Shown: positions 21,165 to 30,566 of the stretch, one piece after another
Layout: each line of letters begins with the position of its first letter
Numbering within the stretch: position 1 is the first letter of the stretch
Assembly (NCBI GenBank): GCA_004154925.1
Contig: QJNS01000104.1
Location: 1-64,000, forward strand
From: Monosporascus cannonballus
Taxonomy: Eukaryota > Ascomycota > Sordariomycetes > Xylariales
Length of the DNA stretch: 64,000 bases
Reading direction: 5' to 3'
Position numbers and translations under genes: made by a program
The notes under the pieces: generated by a model
Seen by the model: the letters and a program-made list of their open reading frames with translations, nothing else
Databases searched by the model: none
Told to the model about the DNA's origin: nothing

Positions 21165-22502
21165 TCATTTTCTTGCAAGTGTCCACCTAATGTAGTCGCC
21201 AATAAGCGCCAAATTTTGGTGATCTTCACCACCCCACATGATGTCAGCCATACTCAGATCTCCCTCAATGGCCGCTGTAGCGGTGACTACAACTTGACCA
21301 GTTTGAATTAACGGTCCCAGAACGTCATATACGTCATCCGGGGCCCCGCGGTACTCAAATGCTGCGAACTGCGCCAGTGGCAAGGCCCTTTCCTTCCAGA
21401 AGTGCCCAGACATGAAGCAGATCGGCATTGAACCGGTGAACCGAGCATTAAGGTCAACGACATATTGCTCTCCGCTCTTGTCCACAACGATGTCGATTCC
21501 GGCCCAGCCCATGAAGGTTTCTGGGAGCTTCCGTGTAGTATCGCGTACAGTCTCCCAGACTAGATCGTGGAGCGCCGCCTGGGCGCTGTAGTCGATATGT
21601 CCACCAACCCACTTGCCTTCCTTCGTGAGAGTCTGCACCGTGATACCGAGAATGAGGGGATTACTGCGGTTGTGCTCGCTTGTAGGTGCACCGATGAGAA
21701 AGTGGACACTCAGATCCTGCACTAGGTCGATATAATCGGAAATCAATACTTCATCCACTCCCCTCGCTTTGTATTTGCCCATGGCCGTCAGCATCTCCTC
21801 ACGTCGGCTTTCGTTGGTCACGATATACGTCCCGAAGCCGCAACCTGCCCTGCATAGCTTGACTACGAAAGGGAGCGGTCTCATCGAGAAGATAGATGAT
21901 TGATCTGTGATGTTGGTGTCACGCAAGCTGACTATCTCCGACGCGGGAGTGCGTATTCCGGATGTGACGAGGAATTTCTTGGAGTTTATCATATACGCCT
22001 CTTTAGGGTCGTTCAGGCAATCGTGTTCCGTCATCCATCCTTGCGGCCGCCAGAATAACAGTTTCTTGTTTTGTGTGACTTCAAGAAGTTTGTCAAAAAC
22101 AGCGCCTTGATCCAAGTCGATGATCTGCGGGCGGTGTCTCTGATCCGGATCCAGTTGTGATAATGCACGGTCCATTCCCTCCGCTGAGATGTTGGGGCCA
22201 AAGAAGATGACGTCCACATCCCCAAGCCCGAAAGCCCTCCGGAGGGGCTTTAACCCAAGAATGACGCTACGGAGGTGGTCTTGTTCGCTTTTGTTGTCGG
22301 AGTACGGAACAGGTTCCTCGTCCTCCGGGTAGACAGTCTCTTTTGGAAATTCTGGATGGAGATCCATGTGTGCGAAAACGCAGTACATGGTGACGATGAA
22401 ATCCCCGGAAATCCCATTTGCACGGTATAGCTCAGCCAATGTCGTGTCCAGCCTTACTCGTGGCGCCTTCACGGCACGTCTTCTCTGAATCTTCCTAGCC
22501 AT
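21165..22502 (-). CDS. ATP-grasp domain ligase (fungal solid-state-culture type), 445 aa
   Basis: ATP-grasp enzymes activate a carboxylate as acyl-phosphate and join it to an amine or thiol nucleophile. Single exon, 445 residues. A basic N-terminus (MARKIQRRRAVKAPRVRLD) leads into a pre-ATP-grasp region (about 20-170), then the ATP-grasp fold: PFVVKLCRAGCGFGTYIV (about 230-247) carries the ATP-binding Lys and the flexible small-residue loop, VDEVLISDYIDLVQDLSVHF the hinge, and FMGWAGIDIVV...YVVDLNARFTGS (about 345-375) the metal-binding acidic/Asn residues. I recall close fungal relatives being named 'solid-state culture-specific ATP-grasp domain protein'; their reaction is not established to my knowledge. 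Convergent with the GST gene and near the MFS exporter, which suggests a small tailoring/ligation pathway. No PKS or NRPS core gene is in the window. Domain secure; substrate unknown. Confidence 0.85.
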   Translation of the reverse strand: MARKIQRRRAVKAPRVRLDTTLAELYRANGISGDFIVTMYCVFAHMDLHPEFPKETVYPEDEEPVPYSDNKSEQDHLRSVILGLKPLRRAFGLGDVDVIFFGPNISAEGMDRALSQLDPDQRHRPQIIDLDQGAVFDKLLEVTQNKKLLFWRPQGWMTEHDCLNDPKEAYMINSKKFLVTSGIRTPASEIVSLRDTNITDQSSIFSMRPLPFVVKLCRAGCGFGTYIVTNESRREEMLTAMGKYKARGVDEVLISDYIDLVQDLSVHFLIGAPTSEHNRSNPLILGITVQTLTKEGKWVGGHIDYSAQAALHDLVWETVRDTTRKLPETFMGWAGIDIVVDKSGEQYVVDLNARFTGSMPICFMSGHFWKERALPLAQFAAFEYRGAPDDVYDVLGPLIQTGQVVVTATAAIEGDLSMADIMWGGEDHQNLALIGDYIRWTLARK

Positions 22503-23324
22503 ATTTGTCGTTCAGGTGGCCGATCTTGAAAAGTTTGCCTCCGCCTTCCCGTTAGGTGCTGCCTGGCGGTTGGGCACTCCATGATATATGGCTTCGTATG
22601 TAAATAGCATCGTGTAACTCCGCGTTACGATATACGGACGGTCCCACATGTAACGTCGCTGCTGGCGCTGTATACATGAGGCGAAGCTGAAAGGGGCGGT
22701 CTGGTACAGTCAGCCCTATGGCCTTACGCCTTGCGGCTCGCCGCTCGCGTGATCTGCGTTAGGCCTTCCAATAATATCTTGGAAACTCGGGAAGGGGCCT
22801 GAGTCAAGCCAAGCGGGGCCCGCTTCTCTGTTCGACCGAGATGTAGTCTAGTCCCATGATAAGATTGCAAAGTCCTGCCTAAGCGAGTTACAATGAGCGA
22901 GGAATACCTACCTCGGAGAATCTCCCAATAATTGATTAGATTCGGATCCTACCCAAGTAGAAACTTCTTTACCCATGTAATGGGATGCGACTACCTCGTG
23001 CCCCTAGTATATGTCATAACTTTTGATGTTCTATTCCTATTGCACCGCTTGTTACGTTTGCTAGCATTGATAGGTGCAAAATCCATTTCCTTTTTTCCCG
23101 TATTGCATGTTACTGTATGCAAATCACACAATTGCACATGCTACTTTATACGAGCTGTGCCTAGCCCCTTTTTTTTGACCACCGATACCGGTAGTCGCGG
23201 GCCGCGAGAGAAAAGAAGCCGTTTATGGATACATCACATCCAATCTATTGCCCCCCACGCAGGATTTCACGGTAAAAGGAACTTGTTTCCTGTCATGAGT
23301 CACTAGCCAGTGAACGCAGCAGGT
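22503..23324. other. Intergenic upstream of the ATP-grasp gene
   Basis: Promoter side of the ATP-grasp gene. No coding region recognised. Confidence 0.45.
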
Positions 23325-23327
23325 TTA

Positions 23328-23654
23328 GGTGCAGTTCTCAAACTTTCAGCATGGCTTACTGAATGACCTTTTTTGATTGAATCGTACAAAGGTCGGAAAT
23401 TTCGACGAATCAAAATAGTTCAGGTTTTGACCCACAATCCTTTCAGTACCGATTTCGTAGCTGAATGCTTATGTCCGTGCGTTCAGCAAACTTAAAAAAT
23501 TAACTAATTTTAATTGGGTGCATCGCCGATTAAGTGGATACTAGCCCACAAGTAAATTTCAAGATACCTGGGGTACAAGCCCCATAATACTTTTCGGAAA
23601 AACCTAAGTATATTCAGAATCAGCCGCCTTTGCTGAAAGTTTGAGAACTGCCCC
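23328..23654. mobile_element. MITE-like element, 327 bp, PIF/Harbinger-like TSD
   Basis: Inverted termini face each other: GCAGTTCTCAAACTTTCAGC starts at 23331 and its exact reverse complement lies at 23632-23651. Extending outward, the ends read GGTG (left) and CCCC (right, complement GGGG), a 24-25 bp terminal inverted repeat with one mismatch. The element is flanked by TTA on both sides (23325-23327 and 23655-23657). Three-base TTA/TAA duplications are characteristic of PIF/Harbinger elements. The interior has no coding capacity, as expected of a non-autonomous element. A Tc1/mariner origin (TA duplication) fits less well. Confidence 0.75.
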
Positions 23655-23657
23655 TTA

Positions 23658-24589
23658 GACTGCCTGTCCGCTAGGAGGATGGCGACAGCCCAGCGCTATC
23701 GAGTCACCTTTGGGCGCACTGCAATGACTCTGATGGGACCTGCTGATGCTGTATGACGTCTATGAGTCCTGCATATTTGACCATCATTAGTATTAACCGG
23801 CAGTCTGACAAATGCGGGCTAAGAGCAGACACTACGACAGCAAGTGTCTTACTCGGGTCCCGATGGGACCGAAATTCGGTGAGTGTGTAATGAAACGCTA
23901 GGAACCAAAACAACCATGTCCGTGGAGCCACCCTCAAGCATTGATAGACGTTATTTATGTTTATAGTAGGGTGAAAGAGGTTTAGGTACAGGGTTACTGC
24001 CTAACAATGGCCAAGGCCTGTGGGATCGGATCCTGCCAGGTCTGTTCGACGCTTGACATATTTGAGAAACGAACAAGTACTCTTCGCAGTTGCGGGATTG
24101 AGAGACGAATGGCTGCATCCATAAACCACTCCTACTGCTTCGTCCAATCCAGTGTCTCATCCATACCTCTGCTGGATGCATTAGCTTCTCCTGACCTGTC
24201 ACACCGAGAACGTGCTCGTCAACGTCAACGGCAGTGGACCACACGCTCTCGAGGAATTTCCCGGGTTTCGGTTCCGTGAACTGCTGACGGCAAGATTCCG
24301 AAATTTTTCCCCGGACGATAGTATAATAAACATTGAATGTATGAAGAGAATGGACAAAAGCGACATGGAATGTTATTAAAAGGTCGAGTATTTAAACAAT
24401 ATTACTCGTTAACACGGTATATGTGCATTTACTCGGCAATAAAAGAGCAAGCCCAGAGAGCAGACGATACAGTACAGGAGCCGGGTGCTTAGTCATCATC
24501 GATTGAAAATGTGAGCCCTTATCAAGGCTTATCAAAGCTTATCAGACACCATCTCTTTGAATGCCCTGGCTTTCCATCTTCACGACGTC
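23658..24589. other. Intergenic and BCS1 leader
   Basis: No gene recognised. The last 30 bp include an upstream ATG at 24561 that opens a 21-codon frame overlapping the BCS1 start. Confidence 0.45.
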
Positions 24590-25960
24590 ATGCCTGAAGC
24601 CACCACCTCAACGCGGTCGTTGCTGAACCTCGATGCGCTGCTCGACAACCCGGTCTTCGCCGGCGGGTTCGGGCTTGCGTCGCTGGGGGCCGTGCTGGCC
24701 TTTGCGCGGCGGGGCGCCATCGCGACGGCGGGCGTGATCCGGCGGCGGATGCTGGTCAACGTCGAGATCAGCAGGCAAGACCCGGCGTACCCATGGGTCC
24801 TGGCGTGGCTGTCGGAGTTGCCACCGCAGACGTCGTTCGTCGCGAAGCGGCTGACGCGCGTCAACAAGCTCGCGGTGACGACCACGACGTCGACCTCCTC
24901 GCCGAACAACACCAACGGCCCCACACGCGCCAGCTTCTTCCTCCAACACGGCTTCGGTCGCCACATCGTCAAGTACAAGCACGCCTACATCGCCGTCACC
25001 CGCGAGAAGCACTCCACCGCTAAGACGACCACCGGCGAGCCCCACGAGACCATGGAGCTGACGACGCTCTACGCACACCGTCACATCTTCGAGGATGTGT
25101 TCACCGAGGCGCGTGCCATCGCCATGCAGGCCAACGAGGGCAAGACGATCGTGTACACGGTGCGGAACTTCGACTGGGTGCCGCTGGGCGAGCCGCGGAG
25201 GAAGCGGCCCCTGGGAAGCGTCATACTTGACGAGGGCGTGAAGGAGAGCATAGTGAATGACGTGAAGGACTTCCTCCAGCGCCGCCAGTGGTACGTGGAT
25301 CGCGGCATTCCGTACCGCAGGGGCTATCTTCTATTCGGTCCGCCGGGAAGCGGAAAGAGCTCCTTCATACAGGCATTGGCCGGCGAACTGGATTACAGCG
25401 TTGCTATGGTTAATCTCAGCGAGATCGGAGTCACTGACGACAAGCTCGCCTTCCTTCTTACAAAGCTTCCCGAGCGAAGTATTGTCCTCCTCGAAGACGT
25501 CGACTCCGCGTTCTTGAACAGGCGCAAGAGAGAGGCCGATGGTTACGGAGGTCCTACAGTCACATTTTCCGGTTTACTGAACGCTTTGGATGGTCTGACC
25601 GCTGGCGAGGAGAGAATCGCGTTTCTTACTACGAACCACATCGAGCTCTTGGACCCTGCCCTGATCAGGCCAGGACGCGTAGACATGATGGTCCGCATCG
25701 GCGAAGCTACACGGTACCAAGCCGCCCAGATGTGGGATAGGTTCTACGGTGATGTAGACACAGACGGCGCGCACCGAGAGAGGTTCCTTCAGCACCTCGA
25801 CTCGCTTGGCCTCTTCCGCGAGGCGAAGGAGGGAGAGACGGTGCCGCGAACCAGCACTGCTGCTATTCAGGGCCTGTTCTTGTTCAACAAGAACGATATG
25901 GAAGGGGCTATCAACATGGCGGAGGGACTCATTCCCCCAAAAATCGAAGCCGAGCCATAG
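24590..25960 (+). CDS. BCS1: Mitochondrial AAA chaperone BCS1, 456 aa
   Basis: Bcs1 is a heptameric inner-membrane AAA protein that moves the folded Rieske Fe-S protein (Rip1) across the membrane during complex III assembly. Single exon of 456 residues, the length I recall for yeast Bcs1. Start at ATG 24590 (MPEATTSTRSLLNLD). A membrane segment lies at about 23-45 (FGLASLGAVLAFARRGA), followed by basic residues acting as an internal targeting signal. The BCS1-specific domain spans about 50-215, including FVAKRLTRVNKLAV and RNFDWVPLGEPRRKRPLGSV. The AAA module has Walker A GPPGSGKSSFIQALAGEL (about 258), Walker B RSIVLLEDVDSAF, sensor 1 FLTTNHIELLDPALIRPGRVD with the arginine finger, and the C-terminal small domain to GAINMAEGLIPP. 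All catalytic residues are present. Confidence 0.92.
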   Translation: MPEATTSTRSLLNLDALLDNPVFAGGFGLASLGAVLAFARRGAIATAGVIRRRMLVNVEISRQDPAYPWVLAWLSELPPQTSFVAKRLTRVNKLAVTTTTSTSSPNNTNGPTRASFFLQHGFGRHIVKYKHAYIAVTREKHSTAKTTTGEPHETMELTTLYAHRHIFEDVFTEARAIAMQANEGKTIVYTVRNFDWVPLGEPRRKRPLGSVILDEGVKESIVNDVKDFLQRRQWYVDRGIPYRRGYLLFGPPGSGKSSFIQALAGELDYSVAMVNLSEIGVTDDKLAFLLTKLPERSIVLLEDVDSAFLNRRKREADGYGGPTVTFSGLLNALDGLTAGEERIAFLTTNHIELLDPALIRPGRVDMMVRIGEATRYQAAQMWDRFYGDVDTDGAHRERFLQHLDSLGLFREAKEGETVPRTSTAAIQGLFLFNKNDMEGAINMAEGLIPPKIEAEP

Positions 25961-27392
25961 CTTGGCTGCGTTGTATATCACATGTAACATAACATGAACC
26001 CATATCGAGATACCCAAGAAGGCACATATAGATGGATCACAAACTGATATTAGCCTGCTTTTAGCACTGATCTGTTCGTGCATACTCCTGCCATCTAGCT
26101 GGCATAATTCGTCCCGAGACCCTTCTAAATGTGGAAGTGCTAGTTTGGTGGTGAGCCCTGCGCGGTTGCCTTGAATTTGTTCACTGAGTAGCCCATGGGG
26201 CTTGCCCTTAGCATCCCCAACTGTGTCCTCTTCCGGGAGTAAGATATCAATGCATTCCCAGGCATCGGCTACGTTGCGGCAGGGTTTCCGGGTCATAGGC
26301 ACCAACCAGTATAGCCCTCCTTACTTGCTTTATATTGCCTCTCTGTATTAGGCCGCGGCTACTGGGTCATAGAATGAATTAGATGGCTCCATCTAGTCTT
26401 TGAACACTAAGGAGCTAGACGAGGAGCGTAGTTAACTATAGGCAGCAAATCGGAGTGCCGGAATTGACATTTCTACCGCCGCCCCTTTTCCTCCTCTTTC
26501 ATCTCGCTGTAGAGCCGTCGGACAGAAAGTAAGAGGAAACGAATCGAACATTGAAGGAGCGGCAAGTGGAAGTCCTCAGCAAAGACGTCAGTGGTCATTA
26601 TCTGGCATTTCGCTATTGGTGCCATTTCTACATCGAATTCGTCCTGAAATTGTCTCGACTGGTACCTACCCTCTTCACTTCCAACCTAACTTCGGAGCTG
26701 TGTTCCATTGCAACATCCCGCCCGGAGACAAATAGTTCTTATACCCCTCGCTACGGGAACAAGACGGGATGGCCGGCACCCGTTGGCTCGAAGAAGGTGG
26801 CTTGTAAGTTAGCATGGGGGACCGTAAGGCAACAGCCACTGCAGCGCGGACCGTGAGAAAGTTTTTCGGGCTTGCTGTGTCCGGCAAGGAGCGTGCTCCC
26901 AAGGAGGAGAGCAAGGGAACCGAAGTTTGTTTTCGGTTCAAGGAGATGGCCGGCGGACGTCGAAAGATGGGGTCAACGCAAGCGGCTCTGCGGGCAATGG
27001 AACGGGCCGATCGTGCATCTCTGAGAACCGCGGGGCCACTGTTTAAACACTTTAAGAAGCAAAAGTCTAAGCGGGCCGGACGGGCTAAGATATCCATATT
27101 CTCCAAACATACGGCCAGTATCTCGTCCGGGGCTGCAGTAAACAAGCAGAATGGGACCTAACCCAGCGAGCCAAGCTTCTATTTCGGGAGTACACCGGGA
27201 CGATACCATACATTCAGTGCACGTTATATCATAGGAACAAGCTAGATAAGTATGGTTTCAAACTCAAAGTGCGGGAATAAATGGTAGCCTCCTAGGAGGC
27301 TCCCTTCGTTTTCGTGGACGCCGTCCTCCATAGACAGGGATAGGGAGTCCGTCCCATAATAGCGTACCTATGACCAATTTACCGGCCCACAC
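25961..27392. other. Intergenic with an ambiguous open region
   Basis: Between BCS1 and the phospholipase C 3' end. Around 26.7-27.2 kb both strands are open for more than 110 codons (see separate entry). The remainder shows nothing recognisable. Confidence 0.4.
26814..27161 (+). CDS. Doubtful basic ORF, 115 aa
   Basis: Open frame starting MGDRKATATAARTVRKFFG and ending SSGAAVNKQNGT, very Lys/Arg/Ala-rich and without a family. The opposite strand is also open (27145..26675, 156 codons), so at least one of the two is a shadow. Upstream, an ATG at 26769 followed by GTAAGT at 26812 could be a first exon, but no acceptor gives a convincing join. Recorded for completeness only. Confidence 0.15.
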   Translation: MGDRKATATAARTVRKFFGLAVSGKERAPKEESKGTEVCFRFKEMAGGRRKMGSTQAALRAMERADRASLRTAGPLFKHFKKQKSKRAGRAKISIFSKHTASISSGAAVNKQNGT

Positions 27393-29147
27393 CTACACAT
27401 CCTCGATCTCGAACTTGACAAGCAGGGTGCAGTTCGTCTCGTGACCCTTCAAGTCCTGCATGCGGACGAAGCTCCAGCCGGGAACGAGGTACAGCAGGCG
27501 CACGGCGGCGACGGCGAAGATCGGGTTATAACTGAACGAGATGTCGCTCTTGACGAGGATGCGCAGGAAGGCGAGCTCGTTGTCGCTGTACTCCCACTCG
27601 AGGGTCTCGTCCCAGACGGGCTCCGTGGGCGGCGGGTTCTCCCCCCTGTGCAGGAACCCGAGGCGGTGCTGCCGGTACGGCTCCGTCTTGCGCTTCGGCG
27701 GGTCGTCCCCCGCGTTATCCGGGTGGATCAGCGTGCAGGTTACGTACGGCCGGATCTCGTCCTCCTCTTGCTTGCCGATGACGGGGACGTCGGTGGCGCC
27801 GGCCACGCGCAGCCGCAGCCTCTTCCGGCGGCCGGTGCCGAGGCTGCCCCCGTCGCCGCCGGCCCGCAGGCACGCCGGCTTGAGCACGTACCCGCCGGTG
27901 CCGTGGAACAAGGCCTCGTTGAGCTGCATGCTGGCGCCGAACGTCTGCCAGTTCATGGCACAGATCTGGGCGCCCACGGCCCAGAAGGGCACCGGCTTGA
28001 GGTTCTTGGACGAGATGCGCGTGCCCTTCGGGTACACGCGCATGAGGTGCCGCGCGTTGTGCTGGGCGATCTTGTCGTTGGCCTCGGGCAGGTGGGCCGC
28101 GAGCCCCTTCTCCGAGACGTTGATGAGGTGGTGGTGGGGCCCGTCCCTGAGGACCTCCTCGAACCAAGAGTTGTCCCTCGGCTTCACCGACTGCGCGTAG
28201 ACGCCGAGCTCCGCGAGCTCTGGGATGATACCGCTCGACTCGGCGGCCGCCGCCTTCTTCTTCTGGTTGTACTCGGCGTGCGCCTGCTTCTCTTCTTCCT
28301 CCTCATCGCTGTCGCTGTCGTCGCTGCTACTGCTGCTGGCTTCGTCGGGGAAGTGGTACTCGACGATGACGGCGATCTTCGACCCCAGGTCCTCTAATGA
28401 GACGTGGTCCCCACTGCCCTCCTGCTCCGCGTGGCCCCTCTCCCGCACGGGCTTACTCAGGAGGCGGTTGCCGAACACCTCTCTCATGATCCCGACGAGG
28501 CGCATCTGGCCGTGGGGTCCGCAGTGATTTTCGAGGGATATCAGAATCGGTGCCGCTCCATATCCCCTGCTGTCTGGGCTCTGGGTAGCTTCCCTATCCA
28601 CGACATCGCGGATGGTTTCGCAAACCGAGCGGAAGGGGATATTAGACACTAGCGTGTAGCCGTGCGTGACCTTTGGCTCGTCTATGTTGTCGCTATCGTC
28701 CCAAGCGTCGATTTCCACGCAGCGTGAGCCGGTATTGAGCGCTCTCTCATACGATCCGGCCGACGAAGTGCCGTGTAGTTGATGACCCGAGAGATAGGTA
28801 TTGTGGCTGGAGCTGATGAAATACTCGGGGAGAGGGTGCGATCTGTCTGTTAACTGCGAGGGGACGTCGATATGCGACTTCCTCAGCAATTGCCGCAGCG
28901 CCCGGCTGGACTCTTCCGATTCTGGGTCGGCTTCTTCCTTGGAAAGAATTTTTTCTTTCACAATGAATGACTTCAAGGCATGGCTGATCCTCAAGCCGCT
29001 CTTAGTATTTTCTTCCTGTCGTCCTGAGTGACCACCTCCTGCGACAGTATCGTCGTCGATTTCTTCTCCGATATCCTCCTCATCCTCTTTGCGATTCCTT
29101 CTGGAGAGGGGGTTCAGCTTGGCGAGGTGAGACACAAGTCCACTCAT
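27393..29147 (-). CDS. Phosphoinositide-specific phospholipase C, short fungal form, 584 aa
   Basis: Cleaves PIP2 to inositol trisphosphate and diacylglycerol at the plasma membrane in a Ca2+-dependent way. Single exon of 584 residues. PLC-X about 95-270: catalytic His in FISSSHNTYLSGHQL, EIDAWDDSD (Ca2+ ligands), second catalytic His in VTHGYTLVSNIPF, and ISLENHC. An acidic, disordered X-Y linker follows (DEASSSSSDDSDSDEEEEE). PLC-Y about 310-420: GVYAQSVKPRDNSW, MRVYPKGTRISSKN, FGASMQLNEALFHGTGGYVLKP. A C-terminal C2 domain spans about 440-584 (LRLRVAGATDVP ... LLVKFEIEDV). It lacks the PH and EF-hand regions of the longer yeast Plc1 (about 870 aa), and the N-terminal 90 residues are polar and low-complexity. 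Both catalytic histidines are intact. Family assignment secure. Confidence 0.93.
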   Translation of the reverse strand: MSGLVSHLAKLNPLSRRNRKEDEEDIGEEIDDDTVAGGGHSGRQEENTKSGLRISHALKSFIVKEKILSKEEADPESEESSRALRQLLRKSHIDVPSQLTDRSHPLPEYFISSSHNTYLSGHQLHGTSSAGSYERALNTGSRCVEIDAWDDSDNIDEPKVTHGYTLVSNIPFRSVCETIRDVVDREATQSPDSRGYGAAPILISLENHCGPHGQMRLVGIMREVFGNRLLSKPVRERGHAEQEGSGDHVSLEDLGSKIAVIVEYHFPDEASSSSSDDSDSDEEEEEKQAHAEYNQKKKAAAAESSGIIPELAELGVYAQSVKPRDNSWFEEVLRDGPHHHLINVSEKGLAAHLPEANDKIAQHNARHLMRVYPKGTRISSKNLKPVPFWAVGAQICAMNWQTFGASMQLNEALFHGTGGYVLKPACLRAGGDGGSLGTGRRKRLRLRVAGATDVPVIGKQEEDEIRPYVTCTLIHPDNAGDDPPKRKTEPYRQHRLGFLHRGENPPPTEPVWDETLEWEYSDNELAFLRILVKSDISFSYNPIFAVAAVRLLYLVPGWSFVRMQDLKGHETNCTLLVKFEIEDV

Positions 29148-30566
29148 TGTGTAGGAGTCCTGGTACAGTTAATGAGTTAACTGGGTGTCGGTGCAGGACC
29201 TCCAATTGTAGCACAAAATATCACTGGCTTTCTTTACGACGCTTTTAAGGACGACTGCATTACCCGCCTCCAGGACGATTTAACATGTCGTAAGTGAAAC
29301 AGAGACGACCAAGGGTTTGGCTTACGGCGCTGAAGGGGGGGATGGGGGGGTGTGCTGTAATCCCAGCTCCGAAGTACTAAGCGGCCGACAGCCCAACATA
29401 CATATCCGGTCGTTGTGGCTGTGCCTCCGTAGTGTTGATGCCCTGTGCCGGCAAAATTTCTGTGAGAGATCAGATCGAATGAGGATTTTGGGGACATGAT
29501 CAGTCATTTAAAATACGCAGGAACTCGGCATCTATTACCGACTGTACCAAGTCACGGGTATAAGTGCCCCTCAGGGAACCCATGTGTACTCGGCCTAGCC
29601 CTGCGAGCTATAAACCGTAGCACATAATACACAGCTATAGATGGCTCAGAGAGCCAACTACTCATGCGAAGCATAGAGAATATCATATTCCGTAAATGCC
29701 AGGTGATAAACGAGCAAAGAGCCCGCAAAGATAATCCTCCATTCTAGCGCATATCTAGAGCTGCCATGATTCTTTCGGGCCATAAATAAACCTTGGGTAA
29801 AGGAGCGCCGAGATATCACTGGACAGGCTGCACGGCGATGGCTGATTCATGGTCCCACCGCATGCACGTGGGGCTGAGCGACACACCTTCTAGGTCTCCG
29901 GCAGTTCGGCAATGATTACAGTCTCAGCCCTATCTGCGTAGAGCTACCGTCCTGATACATCGGCGCTTCCATGTTATTATAGTGCACAATTATTAGCTAC
30001 CCGGAATATGCTTTCAATTAATCCCAACTGAAGTGAGGGGCATTCGTTTTATGGAGTTATGACGTAAAGGCTGGGTCTTGGCAGTTCATGTTAAGTAACT
30101 CTAGCTGGTTAAACGCATGCTGTATGTAGTATGTTACTGATGCTGATGAGTTCCCAAAGGCGTTTGAACTAATGGGTGTACCAATAGTGACCGTACTGTT
30201 TGTTGTTCAGTAGCCTCATGGCATGTTCTTCCATGCACCAACTTCCCCATCCCACACTCCGAGCCGAAATCGGGGCCGTACCTAAGGATCCTCTATTGCA
30301 ATATCGTATATGTATTATGCGACTACGTGTATGTACTTCTCTAGGAGACCATGACTCGTGTTCAGGTCCACGGCGACACACATCGTCGCATCTAGCAATC
30401 GACTCAGAGAAGCCAATGATCCTTGATGCAGAGGCTTCGCAGAAGTATCTTTCATAATCCTTATGCCTACAGAGAACCGCGTCAATAGGATCCATCAACG
30501 CGATTCAGCTAGAGCCCAGATATCGCCCACACTGAAACAACATACCGTCGTTGTATTAGTCCCACG
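29148..30566. other. Intergenic between divergent PLC and C45 genes
   Basis: No gene recognised in about 1.4 kb. A short G-rich patch (GGGGGGGATGGGGGGG) lies at about 29335-29350. Confidence 0.45.

Noticed and set aside
27441..28397. 318-codon plus-strand frame over the phospholipase C
   Set aside because: Antisense shadow produced by high third-position GC; the minus strand has intact PLC X/Y/C2 motifs.
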